From: Tubiluchus corallicola
Lineage: Eukaryota; Priapulida; Priapulimorpha; Priapulimorphida; Tubiluchidae
Reading direction: 5' to 3'
DNA length: 27,810 bases
Assembly (NCBI GenBank): GCA_030141605.1
Contig: JAQGDQ010001728.1
Span: forward strand, 1-27,810
In this document: positions 9,825-18,789 of the stretch, piece after piece
Layout: each line of letters begins with the position of its first letter
Numbering within the stretch: the stretch's first letter is position 1
Translations under genes and position numbers: made by a program
The notes under the pieces: generated by a model
The model's input: only the letters and a program-made list of their open reading frames with translations
Database searches by the model: none
What the model was told of the DNA's origin: nothing

Positions 9825-9990
9825 AGAGTACTTAGTGTTGGAATCGTCCGCTGCACTATACTGGCGCAGTGTTGCTCCTGGGTTCGACCCGGTAGATAGC
9901 CTTACGGCCCGCCATCGGTGATGCGGGTAAGCGCTGCATAACGAACAGTCCAGAAATTTGAAAAAAAAGAAACAACAAAACCAAAACTTC
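9825..9990 (+). mobile_element. tRNA-derived SINE candidate
   Basis: GGTTCGACCC at 9881-9890 is a good RNA polymerase III box B. CTTAGTGTTGGAATCGTCCGC (from 9831) resembles a degenerate box A plus the following anticodon arm, about 50 bp upstream, the spacing expected in a tRNA head. A GC-rich body (gccttacggcccgccatcgg) follows and then an A-rich tail from 9960. This order (A box, B box, body, A-rich tail) is that of a SINE. It does not fold as a clean intact tRNA, so I do not call a tRNA gene. No target-site duplication was found by eye. Confidence 0.45.
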
Positions 9991-10183
9991 GAATTCAAAA
10001 GGGAGGGCTGAGAAGAACAACACAATAGAAAAAAAAACAAAACCTGATGACAATGCTTCAAACCTTACGGAATCCACGACACTCGGCAGGCAGACAGGAG
10101 AAGTGCATTCCACGACAATCAGAAGACAACTGACGATGTCACGTGTTCGTTCTTTCCACGGGAAACCACTGCTCAACCAATCG

Positions 10184-10235
10184 CAGGTAATGTTATGGGC
10201 TTCCTAGTTTAAAGTGCAGGTCATAACATTACCTG
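10184..10235. repeat. perfect 14-bp inverted repeat (hairpin)
   Basis: CAGGTAATGTTATG at 10184-10197 is the exact reverse complement of CATAACATTACCTG at 10222-10235, with a 24-nt loop. The stem does not extend further, so it is shorter than a typical pre-microRNA stem. Confidence 0.85.
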
Positions 10236-10660
10236 TAGGTTGGCTGGTCTGGTGCCTATGAACTGTACAATGCACTTTCACCTGTTCAGCTCAGTATTTT
10301 AGTGCTGAGTTGTCCCTATTTGAAGCAGCATTTCAGTGCTCAATTTTCCCTATTTAACAGAACAATTAAACAAACAGAATGTAAAAAAATAAAGACGAAT
10401 AAATAAAAATTACGTATTCTTATGCGAGTTAACTAAATCTAGAAAAATTAACGACACGATAATAACGTTTTGTTGTCTACTATTTATAAAATTTATTTTG
10501 TAAAATGTTACAATTGATGCAATTAATATAAAATAATTGTTACAGCAATAATTAATATTTTCGATCAGAGTAAAGTAACAAGTTGCATCCAGGAGCTGAT
10601 CGTAAGTTACTATTATACAATGTTTTAGTAACATAATTCACTATAAATTAATTTGCGCCT
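10236..10660. other. gene-poor AT-rich stretch
   Basis: A short duplicated phrase is present near 10288-10362 (variants of cagtattttagtgctgag.tgtccctattt and cagcatttcagtgctcaattttccctattt). Otherwise nothing is recognised. Confidence 0.4.
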
Positions 10661-10667
10661 GTATTAA

Positions 10668-10901
10668 TTGTACTTTTTTACACTAGATGGGGCAGTCTCA
10701 CTAGAGCGGCTATGGGGGCAGGTCCTAATCTGGGACTACCTCCAGCTCATGTCCAGCAGGGTTTACGACGAACTGCACATCTTTCGCACAGTTCTTCTTT
10801 GTGGGGAGGCTGCTGTTTTCGTTTTTCATTGCCTCTTGATGGATTTCCTTCACCAGCCTCTTGACGGATATACCTGTCAAAAATTAGCTAAACAGTATTA
10901 A
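10668..10901 (+). CDS. possible exon, unidentified protein
   Basis: An open frame follows a plausible 3' splice site (pyrimidine-rich tract ending in acactag, exon from about 10687). It encodes about 71 residues including SLERLWGQVLIWDYLQLMSS and LHIFRTVLLCGEAAVFVFHC before a TAA at 10899-10901. It is locally GC-richer than its flanks and has a protein-like composition with alternating hydrophobic and polar residues. I do not recognise the family and found no partner exons. It may be the last exon of a spliced gene or a transposon relic. Confidence 0.3.
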   Translation: MYFFTLDGAVSLERLWGQVLIWDYLQLMSSRVYDELHIFRTVLLCGEAAVFVFHCLLMDFLHQPLDGYTCQKLAKQY

Positions 10902-10919
10902 GGTGTCACTAATTAAATT

Positions 10920-11060
10920 TTTAGCAAAATTATTAAAATTAATAGACATAGACATTTATTTTATCCAGTTAGTTTAACATAAACAGTTTTTTAAATATTA
11001 AGTAATTATTATAGTGGAGCAGGGCAGGGAAGGACCATAGGGTCATCTAGTATCCTGCCC
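10920..11060 (-). mobile_element. possible LINE/SINE 3' end
   Basis: On the minus strand this reads GGGCAGGATACTAGATGACC, then about 80 bp later GGATAAAATAAATGTCTATG, followed by a second TCTATT. An AATAAA followed by a short tail repeat is typical of non-LTR element ends. The evidence is compositional only. Confidence 0.3.
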
Positions 11061-12790
11061 TTTCTTATAAATAGATTAGTATACTAAAAATTAACGGTGA
11101 TGCTGCAGATAACAAAACAAAAACAAACAAACAAGAAAAAATAAGAATAATAAAAACAGTATAAATGACATAAATTATCCAAAAAGAACTGAAAACAAAA
11201 AATAATAAAGTTAGATACCTAAATCTAAACAAAACATACAATTATTCAGTAATTAGGATTATTATATGTAGTAGCTTCAAATGGGGTCTTATTAACAGGG
11301 GAATTTGACCAAGGTTAGTGAGTAAAGTTAAAAACTGAGAGTATGGAAAGATAAAATAAGCATCAAAAAAGTGTAATATAGAAAAATTTGTGAGAAAAAG
11401 TAAGTATGAGAAAGAGCAACAATTACTTAGATGAGAAAAAAAGGAAAAAAAACTTGCTAGCTTACTAGCTAATATTAACATTAAATTTTCATATATCTAA
11501 ACAATTGTTATGTAACTGTTATACCAGATGCTCGGACGTGCCTTTTCTATTTCTAACCAACATGCATCACAAGACTAATAAAATTTTACGCCTATATTCA
11601 CACATTCTAGTGTAAATATTTACACATTACATATTTACACTCCTAGTCTTTCTAGAAATTGCCATCAAATAACTCAAAGTGCCATCAAATAACCTTGACC
11701 TTTGACCCATAAACTCAGCAGTAGCCAGCTACGTTGGCAATCCTCCCTTTATTCCCCGGGGTAACTAATTGTTGAAAATTGATTTTCACTGCATCCTTTG
11801 TTTTCAAGACGTACTACAGCAAATAAGTCTTATAAAATTAAAAAGGTTGTTCAGTAACCCCTGCTTTTAGTTATGGAGCTTATGGCTCCAAAACTGTTTT
11901 GTGTCAGGACTTGAGCCGCTGCCAGTGACTTAAACTGCCACACCTGCTGTACATAGCCCATTTGCTTCTTTCGAAAACGTAGTTTGAAAGTATACAGCCA
12001 CTTGTCAGTACACAGACTGTGCGCAAACTAATTATTTAGCCTAACAGAACCCTGACATGCGCAGTATGGATACAAAAACAGAAGGATTATGGCGTTACTT
12101 TTTACCTGTCAATTGCAAAAGCTATCATTTTGCCTATTTCCTGTAAGTTTATCTTTGCCGTTGCCCATTTTCCACAACCAACACACTGCTGCCTCCATCT
12201 TTTGGTTATTTTTTGCAACTTCAAATCGATGGTTATCCAACCTGATGCAAATGTCATTGTTCAATATTAAGAAGAATCCTACACTTCTAATGTAACGTAC
12301 TTCAGAAGTATGTATGTATGTAGACTAAAATACAAGCGCTTTGCAGTATGACAGTGCTAAGACACTTCTATTGATTACCAATAGGCTAACTAGGCTATAG
12401 CCTAAGGCGCCAAAGTTTGAACGGTGTAACATTTTAGAAAAAATTCTTATTCGCCCCAGAAAAGGGCACATTTCATAGCACACCACAGGCAGTTACTGAC
12501 TGCAGCTTATATAGGTGCCGCATAACGAACAGGTGCAAGATATTACACAACAAGCAGTTACTCAGCTTGTTTGACTATATCTAATTAACGCGAATACATG
12601 TAATTAATAATTGCTACGTACAAACTAGGTTAGAGGTGTTTCTAATACACCACAAGTAATTGTTTAATCTCATCGTTACATAAAGAAATTTGCAAAAGAA
12701 ACAGACGGGTAGAAATATCAGTCTAGGGCGTCGTAAAGTCTTGATACGCTCCTGATCGTCATCATCAACATCATCATTATCATCACTTAA
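11061..12790. other. long gene-poor region
   Basis: No coding stretch could be supported across about 1.7 kb. Small items seen: an A-rich block (11100-11230), a local duplication of tgccatcaaataac (11659-11693), a DR1-like nuclear-receptor word (11696-11708), (gtat)n near 12308, and a phrase around 12380-12410 (aggctatagcctaaggcgcc) that looks like a worn transposon fragment. Confidence 0.4.
11696..11708 (-). promoter_or_regulatory. DR1-type nuclear receptor element (sequence match only)
   Basis: TGACCTTTGACCC is, on the minus strand, GGGTCA-A-AGGTCA, a full direct repeat with one-base spacing as bound by HNF4- and RXR-type receptors. No promoter is identified nearby, so its role is unknown. 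Confidence 0.3.
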
Positions 12791-12796
12791 ATATTG

Positions 12797-13009
12797 CTAG
12801 TAAATTTTACTTTTGTGAGAGCTCCAGATTCTTATACAAGAGCCACATACGTATCGGCCCGTTCCAAACACGCTCTGCTCTTTATGCGCATCTTCACACA
12901 TTCTTGGGTGCAGACTTCGACTTGCCATTGCATCTTTTATGAGCTGGTCAACGTCTTCGTCTTCAGATATCTCCAAACCTTTAAATTTGTCACTAAGATT
13001 GTCTGCCAT
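12797..13009 (-). CDS. possible first coding exon, unidentified gene
   Basis: On the minus strand the ATG at 13009 sits in a strong context (ggaaagATGGCAGAC). It opens an acidic-then-polar sequence beginning MADNLSDKFKGLEISEDEDV and continuing DQLIKDAMASRSLHPR, which is protein-like in composition. A GT donor (TAC|GTATGT) would end the exon at 12851 in phase 0 after 53 codons. A GC-type donor (ATG|GCAAGT) slightly earlier is an alternative. Without splicing the frame stops at 12797 after 70 codons. The AAGATGGC around the start also matches a YY1 site, often placed at initiation regions. I cannot name the gene and did not find a second exon. Confidence 0.4.
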   Translation of the reverse strand: MADNLSDKFKGLEISEDEDVDQLIKDAMASRSLHPRMCEDAHKEQSVFGTGRYVCGSCIRIWSSHKSKIY

Positions 13010-13075
13010 CTTTCCGTATAATAGGAAAAGAACGTTACAATAAAAACACACTTCTCGAGACAAACTATGCAACAA

Positions 13076-13440
13076 TAATCACCAAATTTGCACCTCACAA
13101 CAGCACCAGTAGCTTATTATTCATGTAGTTCCGAAGAATTTTTGAACAGATGGGTAGCAATACAAATTTATGACAATACGCAAAGACGCTAGCATTAGCG
13201 AAATCTAATACATTCTACGAACTTCAACATATCTGAACACTTTCGACACTTTGACCTACGCGCCTAGAATATTGTTTACTCAGACGATTCATTGTAAACA
13301 GAAATAACTAATGTACTTTCGACATTTAAAATGACTCACAAATGTAATAATGATTCACAACTAGTGCAAAGAATTTAGGTCATTCTCTTAGATTTGTTCA
13401 AATAGTACGAAAGTTTTAAATCAACGTGTAAAAACGACTC
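13076..13440. other. spacer upstream of the ATG at 13009
   Basis: AT-rich with scattered CpG (for example tacgcgcc near 13258). It may hold the promoter of the minus-strand exon, but no core promoter motif is convincing. Confidence 0.3.
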
Positions 13441-13870
13441 CATCAAACGATTAAAAATGTAAAATTTTTAAAAAATTATGTAATGAGATATGTGTTATGT
13501 TAGTTTTTTAATGTCCACTGTATAAATAGTGTAAATGTAATGAGTGAAATTTATGTAATGTAAAGCATGTTTCTGTTAATTGTGTCATGTCTAATGTATA
13601 TGTAGTGTAAAATATGTCATGCAAAATTTAATGTACTTTTGTAATATTGTTTTGTAAAAATATTTTAATATGGTGACTGTAAATATGTTCATTTATTGTA
13701 TATAATTAGGCCTTAGTTTTGCATTTTAGTTTTTTTTTAGTCTGCACTGGACGCATTTGTCTTGAACAGTGTTGTTGTCTTAACATTACACTGAGGCTTA
13801 CTCAATTTTATTGTAATGATTGAACCATTTTAATGACAAATAAAGAATTAATAATAAAAATGATAATAAA
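13440..13870 (+). mobile_element. LINE-like 3' untranslated region
   Basis: T/A-rich sequence with many tgtaatg/tgtcatg words leads to gacaaataaagaattaataa and a tail of repeated aataa/gataa near 13842-13875. An AATAAA followed immediately by a short A/T tail repeat suits a non-LTR retrotransposon end on the plus strand. A gene 3' UTR is the alternative. No coding remnant is attached. Confidence 0.35.
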
Positions 13871-14055
13871 AAAGTAAAATTCTATGCCAGAAAAATTTCG
13901 TGTCACTATTGTTAAAACATACTGTAAGTGCTGTATATGCCCACCATGTGTCCACTCAATGTGTCCACTCTATTCGTCTCTAAACCATACGAAGGCATTT
14001 CTTTGAACTACTGACACCATTTCTCACTTTGTAAAGTCTTCTATAAGGTAAAATA

Positions 14056-14135
14056 CAGTAAGTCCTCGCTTAACGACGCTAATGCTTTCTAGCAAAATGC
14101 GACGTTAAGCGAAACGTCGTTAAGTGAAGCCAAGA
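14056..14135 (+). mobile_element. left terminus of a DNA transposon (Tc1/mariner- or pogo-like)
   Basis: CAGTAAGTCCTCGCTTAACG begins at 14056 directly after a TA dinucleotide. It carries subterminal inverted words: CTTAACGACG (14069-14078) against CGTCGTTAAG (14115-14124), and CGTTAAGCG (14103-14111) against CGCTTAACG. A CAGT-starting end after TA with this style of repeated taacg words is typical of pogo/Tigger-type elements and their MITEs. The matching right terminus was not found, so the copy seems truncated or diverged. Confidence 0.5.
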
Positions 14136-14319
14136 CGTTTGGGCTTTCAAAACCAAATAGACATTCGAAGCCTCGATTAATAAATTTTCCCCAAAAACAT
14201 GTCAGTCTATCTAAACTACAAAAAGTTTATACCAATAACCAAAAGATCAATAATTATACATATATTAGCAATTTTTACACTACTGCTTTGCAGTTGGTTG
14301 GCATCCTTCTGTCCCTGAA

Positions 14320-14740
14320 GATAATGGAGTGTGAGCCAAGAGAGTCAGTTATTGATCACATTGATGGAGCTGCAGCGTCGACTGTGGCTGAGCAAGGCGA
14401 TCCTTGAACGTCTCCAGGGCACACGCCTGGACAAGGTGTATGGAGATCATGAGTTGCCCAGACCGCAGGAACCCCCTCTCTTCCTCCCTGGTGTAGTCTA
14501 AAGGAAAGCGGAGCAATACGTTTGGCACCAGGTTGGCTGCAGGAGCTGCCGGGAGTCAGTGAACATGCTGCACTGGTCCGCCTTCGGGGCTTCACTCCTG
14601 ATTTGGAAGGTTTACTCCTCTACACATGGCCGTTGGGTCACATGACCTCCTCCGCCCTCTAGCCGTTGGCTGCTTATGCAGTTCCTCCACCTAGTGTCGA
14701 GATACAGTGTGGGCATCCCGCAAGCCTTCAGAACGGGTGT
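14320..14740. other. GC-rich fragment in AT-rich surroundings
   Basis: About 400 bp clearly richer in G+C than both flanks. A minus-strand frame (14356-14595, 79 codons) is open but ends abruptly on both sides and has a proline/serine/alanine-rich composition. It is more likely a piece of a mobile element than a host exon. Unidentified. Confidence 0.35.
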
Positions 14741-15157
14741 TTTCAATAATTTGCAGTAATTTTTAACTACTTTGTAAACTTACTAAATAAGTAATTTTTA
14801 AAGTAATAAAGTAATACGTAGTGAATAATACATACATATTTCCCTCAAATCATGAGCTTTCAAAACGACAATATTTTAACGCATTATTAATTCCCTTGTG
14901 TTAACAAAATTTAGTTCACTCAACAAGATCAGGCCTGATCGTGTGTTCAGGCCAAAAAATCGCCGTAGGATGGCCAAAGCATACAACAAGAGGAGGCTGT
15001 TAAGTATGCTAAATTTCCAGCACAAAGGGCCATTTGGTCCCAGCATGCATTGCCTTTAGTCCTCTACACCAAACGGCTTCGAAAGGCCGTAGTACATTGT
15101 CTCTTTAAAGCAAAACCAGGACCCAACCTTAGACTGCAGGTCAAAACAATCCCTTCT
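14741..15157. other. spacer 3' of the cysteine-rich gene
   Basis: AT-rich to mixed. Contains a short hairpin (GGCCTGA/TCAGGCC near 14931-14955). The segment 15140-15195, overlapping the gene end, resembles the minus-strand-related segment at 1505-1560. No gene is seen. Confidence 0.4.
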
Positions 15158-15923
15158 TTAAAATATTGAAATGAAACATACTATTCTCCTACACCTGTCC
15201 TCACATTTGCATCGACAACTGATAGATTTTGGATGCTTGTATCCGGGACAAAACTTTTCACTGCAATACCTCTGACAATTCCTCACCTGCTTATGCCAGC
15301 CGCGCTTTGATCTCCTAGTACAATTATATCTACACTCCGATTCACACTTTCGATAAATTTCACATTTTTTTTATCAGTTCCGGGGGTTGGCGTTTTTTTA
15401 CTCTCTTTAATGTTCTTTTTGCCCTCACATTTTGCAATTCGGGGTTTGAGTTTTTCTGATGAACAGGACTAATATTTTCAAATACTTTCAAGCTAACTGA
15501 TGCAATGTTACATCTCACTCGTGTCTCGTTATTGTAGAGAACCGCTGCAAGGCAGGTGCTTTTTCCAGTTGGCTTTTCTGTAGGTTCCATTATTTTTATG
15601 CTACAGTCCTTTATTTCGTTCAATGTTACATATCTTACAGACTCTAAGTTGACTTCAGGCTGTTCCACTAAGTAATGTTTAGTGCAGTCTTGCTTGCAGA
15701 TTGTTTCTGAGCCAATAGAACACATTTCATCCAAATCATAATCTGAGAATATTCCTGTGTTAATTTTAAACTCTCGTTGAAAACTGTCAACTGGACGAGC
15801 AAAATCGCAAACATCAGAACTGTTTGAATAGAATATTTCAAATCCCCAAGTTTCAATGGAAAATAGGAGAAAGTTTAGCGATATTATTGCATTAATGCAT
15901 CTACAGGTTAGTAAAAACCACAT
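15158..15923 (-). pseudogene. secreted cysteine-rich protein, split by a one-base shift
   Basis: The frame starts at 15923 with MWFLLTCRCINAIISLNFLL, a probable signal peptide or anchor. It contains a few cysteines over the next 150 residues, then a basic stretch (RAKRTLKRVKKR) that looks like a processing site, and stops at 15360. In the next frame, open down to TAA at 15158-15160, the translation carries 12 cysteines in about 68 residues, including RCKCEDRCRR. This density strongly suggests a genuine disulfide-rich domain. The frame change falls in a run of eight A (15365-15372 on the plus strand as T), and removing one base would fuse the two parts to about 254 residues. This may be pseudogenisation or a homopolymer error. 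A TATAAAT at about 15976-15982 lies upstream. It shares orientation with the LRR gene upstream. The family is not recognised. Confidence 0.5.
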
Positions 15924-15973
15924 TGTTGTAACAGACGATTCAGAAGTTTCTCTAAATTAACTATTATATTCTC

Positions 15974-15983
15974 ATTTATAAGC
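15974..15983 (-). promoter_or_regulatory. TATA-like box upstream of the cysteine-rich gene
   Basis: Minus-strand GCTTATAAAT lies about 55 bp upstream of the ATG at 15923, leaving room for a start site about 30 bp downstream of it and a short leader. Confidence 0.3.
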
Positions 15984-16443
15984 ACTTTAGACTTTGGAAT
16001 TACAAATTTAATTTACAGCATCTTTTTTGTTCGTTGCTAAACAGTAAGATTCAGAAATGCGGATTGTTTTCTTAATGGAATAAACTTGAAAACAATGCTA
16101 AACATGTTTGTTCTGTCTTCATTGTTTTCAAGAAGTTCCCAGGTTTGCTGCAATGAATAATCATACAGGTGGCCAATTTTGATCGAAATGCTTTGGACAA
16201 TGAATTTCGAATTATCAAGAAATTGACGATACCCAACAATGTAAATAGTTTTAACTTTCTAGAATTATCTATCTAGATGTTTAAACATACTTGCTTATAA
16301 AAACAACAATCTAAATGTGGAAATAAACAAAATGATGGGAAAATTAACAGAAAATTTTGTTAATCGAAAAGTGGGGATTAATATTTACAAGAGATCAGTG
16401 TTTGAAATAACAAGACATCTTTGAAAATCATAAAGCACATTTA
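15984..16443. other. intergenic spacer between the two minus-strand surface-protein genes
   Basis: AT-rich, with no coding stretch or repeat recognised. It should hold the 3' UTR of the LRR gene and the promoter of the cysteine-rich gene. Confidence 0.4.
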
Positions 16444-16880
16444 TTACAGCGATAGTTTCAACACGTGAAGTTCAAAATTACGCAACATGTAATTAAAAGT
16501 TAAATATTTAGCCAGAAGGAGCAGATGCCACGCTACCAATTGAACAGAATTTCCAGATTTGACCGGCATTGTGTGCGCAACTTTCATCATTGAACAATTA
16601 AAATCCGTTAGCTTTAAGTCTTCATGATTTACTCTTGGTATCCAGCAATCTACAAAAGAGTATTTCCATTTCACCTCTATCATCCAAACAGCATCACAGT
16701 CACAAATGAGTCTGCTTCCTAACAGTTGGAAAGACACATTCTCGGGTTTAACTTTTCTGTATAAGGTAGGCATAGACATGCTCTGTATTTTTGAACCTAC
16801 AAACGAGATTTGAGTGATGTTACGATTATATCTGAGATCCAGATTTGCCACCGACAACTGCTCGACAAGAAAGAAGTTGA
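16444..16880 (-). CDS. LRR module 3 end, cap and C-terminal hydrophobic tail
   Basis: Continues module 3 in a new frame with SVANLDLRYNRNITQISF, closely matching TANLDLWNSPLINSIIF in module 2, then GSRLICDCDAVWMIEVKW and VDCWIPR. The C-terminus is hydrophobic after a short linker, suggesting membrane attachment. The stop is at 16444. Confidence 0.6.
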
Positions 16881-17690
16881 CTTCAAAATGCCTACATAAT
16901 AAAATGCTTTTGGATCAATTGACACAAGGAAAGGATTATCATCCACCACAAAATGTTCTATAAAACCATATCGTATGTCATTTTGCACTAGAGTTGTTAT
17001 AGCTGATTGTCGTAGCACCAGTTTTGTGACTTTTCTTTCTTCCAGTAGCCATCTAGGAAGCCGACTGTCTTCGTAATTGAAGATAACTAAGCCATAGATG
17101 GATGTTTTAATCTCTGCTGCTATCTGCCGCATCACAACGTGGTCAATTCTTCCAAACTGGCCGCAGTGAAGTTCACAAGGATCTTCAGAGAATACGGTGC
17201 AACTGCTCACACTGATACTGCACGTTTCGCTTGGAGGTCTTGCAGTTGCTGTAGGTGGCTGATCGCATTCAATCATATCAATATTCATCTTTGAATGAGG
17301 TATTTTAGGTTCATAACAATCAACTCGTCTGTAAACCCAGTTAACTCGAAACATCTAATACATGTTACAGTCACAAATCAGCCTGCTTCCCAAGAGAGCA
17401 AAATGTAAGTTTCCAGGATTGACATCTAGGTGCAGGAAAGGCTTTGACATCCGCTCGATTTTTGATCCCTGAGTGAAGATGATGGAATTTATCAAGGGAC
17501 TATTCCACAAATCCAGATTAGCTGTTTCCAATGCTTCACAAGCAATGAAGGTCACTGCTTTCAACTCCTTTAACCCATAGAAAGCATTGCGATGTACTTC
17601 CTTTAATTCTTTGCTATAGTTCATGGTGAAGTATTCAAGGCTTGGTGGCAGATCATTCCTAGATAGATTAACAAATGCAGATTTTTCAAA
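16797..17690 (-). CDS. LRR module 2 body, cap, and module 3 start
   Basis: The frame from about 17690 contains FVNLSRNDLPPSLEYF, EVHRNAFYGLKELKAV and the cap GSRLICDCNMY, then TAG at 17355-17357, then continues MFRVNWVYRRVDCYEP in the same frame. Aligned on ICDC and the next cysteine, the TAG sits where modules 1 and 3 have Trp, so it reads as a TGG to TAG change. Module 3 then opens with CSISVSSCTVF and DPCELHCGQF and LRRs (LPRWLLEERKVTKLVL) until the frameshift near 16890. Confidence 0.6.
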
Positions 17691-17701
17691 TATTAAAGCT
17701 G

Positions 17702-18226
17702 CTACGTTTTTTTTTGGTCAAGAAACTTGTTTGGCAGCTTTTCGTCTTTGTAAAAATAAATTTTTAATTCTGATGGGACGTCTGTAATATGATTTACAAT
17801 TTTTACCAATCTCCTGGAATTCATCTTGCTATCAGAGATTTTCGAAATGTCTGCGTCACCACAAACCAGTTTACAGGGAAATAGTGAAAGGGCAACACAA
17901 GTTCTTTTCTCAAAACTGCATTGTTGTCCAGGTGGGTAAATGTCTGCAATAGTTAATTCAGTCGTACTAATTAACCCACTTTCCTTTAGTTTTGCATTTG
18001 GAATATGTTCACAGTCCACTTCCGATTTTTCCCGAAATTCAGCTATCCACGTCATCCGGCAATCACAGATTAAAGGATTTTTCAAGAAGAAAAGGCCTAA
18101 GTCGTGGGAACCGCTTAAATGAAACTTTGGCCTGTCCAATGTGGTGATATTCGAGTTTTCTATCTGTAAACACTCCAGTTTCTCCAGCTGGTCAAGCGAC
18201 AATTTCAGCTCGTCAATGTCCGACAA
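17702..18226 (-). CDS. LRR module 1 cap and module 2 start
   Basis: Begins inside an LRR (LSLDQLEKLECLQIENSNI) without a proper start codon, then gives the cap KNPLICDCRMTWIAEF with a further cysteine in SEVDCEHIP. After a linker come the cysteines that open module 2 (GQQCSFEKRTC, FPCKLVCGD) and ELKIYFYKDEKLPNKFL. The frame is lost in the run of nine A at 17707-17715. One additional A would continue it directly into the following block. Confidence 0.6.
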   Translation of the reverse strand: MSDIDELKLSLDQLEKLECLQIENSNITTLDRPKFHLSGSHDLGLFFLKNPLICDCRMTWIAEFREKSEVDCEHIPNAKLKESGLISTTELTIADIYPPGQQCSFEKRTCVALSLFPCKLVCGDADISKISDSKMNSRRLVKIVNHITDVPSELKIYFYKDEKLPNKFLDQKKT

Positions 18227-18251
18227 TTTCTAATCAGAATTTCGTGCAAAT

Positions 18252-18710
18252 TTAATAAGTTATTAATGCATCCTGGTTGATACGTGTCAACTCTTCAAAA
18301 TTGATGATTCTCACTTTTTCGACAAGTGATGCACGTAGGAAGTATTTTCTAATTTCTTGGAGTTTTTTAAACTTAATCAGAACCACACTGAAAAGCTCGA
18401 AACCTTCCAAAAACTTCTCAGGCAGTTCAGCATATTCCAGATGTTTCAGAACAAAGATATCTGTTATTGGAGCATTATTCTTTTTAATCTTACTCCTCAG
18501 CTTCTGCCACAACGTTTCGTTGTAATTTTCATCTGCAAACGAGCACTCGACTCGATATTGGTTACCTTCAGGTCTTTCGAGGGCGCATCTCTTACAGCCT
18601 GGAAAAAACTCCGTCCAAATCGGACCGATTTGCGATTTTGCATTTCCAATGTTAAGAATAAGAATCACAACAAAAAGAAAAGATTGGATTATGAATCGCT
18701 GGTAGTTCAT
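18252..18710 (-). CDS. LRR module 1, N-terminal part with signal peptide
   Basis: 152 codons. Signal peptide at residues 1-26 or so, then paired cysteines (CKRC), a third cysteine (VECSF), and LRR-like segments (AELPEKFLEGFELF, and a following RINQDAL corresponding to HRNAF in module 2). The frame ends at a TAA. In another frame the next 20 or so codons continue the LRR pattern (LLNLHEILIRNCRTLTS), showing a frameshift and not a true end. Confidence 0.6.
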   Translation of the reverse strand: MNYQRFIIQSFLFVVILILNIGNAKSQIGPIWTEFFPGCKRCALERPEGNQYRVECSFADENYNETLWQKLRSKIKKNNAPITDIFVLKHLEYAELPEKFLEGFELFSVVLIKFKKLQEIRKYFLRASLVEKVRIINFEELTRINQDALITY

Positions 18711-18789
18711 TGCATGTAATTCAGAAAACGTGAATATCTTGGCGTAACATGAAATAAACTAGCAACGGCCTAATGGTTGCACAAATGTA

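Larger units (their letters stand above)
16444..18710 (-). pseudogene. three-module leucine-rich-repeat surface protein gene, disrupted
   Basis: A single intronless stretch of about 755 codons. It starts with MNYQRFIIQSFLFVVILILN, a clear signal peptide, and ends with a hydrophobic segment (SVQLVAWHLLLLAKYL) that may serve as a GPI signal or membrane anchor. Between them are three similar modules. Each has an N-terminal cysteine cluster, divergent LRRs containing LP..L/ F ... I..L...N and ..AF.. words, and a C-terminal cap with an I-C-D-C motif, an aromatic/Trp-rich stretch and a later cysteine. Lesions seen: two compensating frameshifts around 18205-18250, one in a nine-A run at 17707-17715, a TAG at 17355-17357 where the other modules have Trp, and one near 16885-16895. 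The protein would act outside the cell in binding or recognition. Whether the breaks are real decay or assembly indels cannot be decided here. Confidence 0.65.

Noticed and set aside
9831-9900. Functional tRNA gene
   Set aside because: The B box is good, but the A box is degenerate and no clean cloverleaf with paired acceptor arms could be drawn.
11242-11481. 79-codon minus-strand ORF rich in Phe/Leu/Ser
   Set aside because: Reading of A/T-rich low-complexity DNA, with no supporting context.
16850-16900. A very short intron explaining the module 3 frame change
   Set aside because: GT and AG words exist but would be only about 40 bp apart. A one-base shift restores the alignment with module 2 more simply.
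18277-18719. Plus-strand ORFs of 82 and 120 codons
   Set aside because: They are antisense to the LRR gene signal-peptide region and have no protein-like features.
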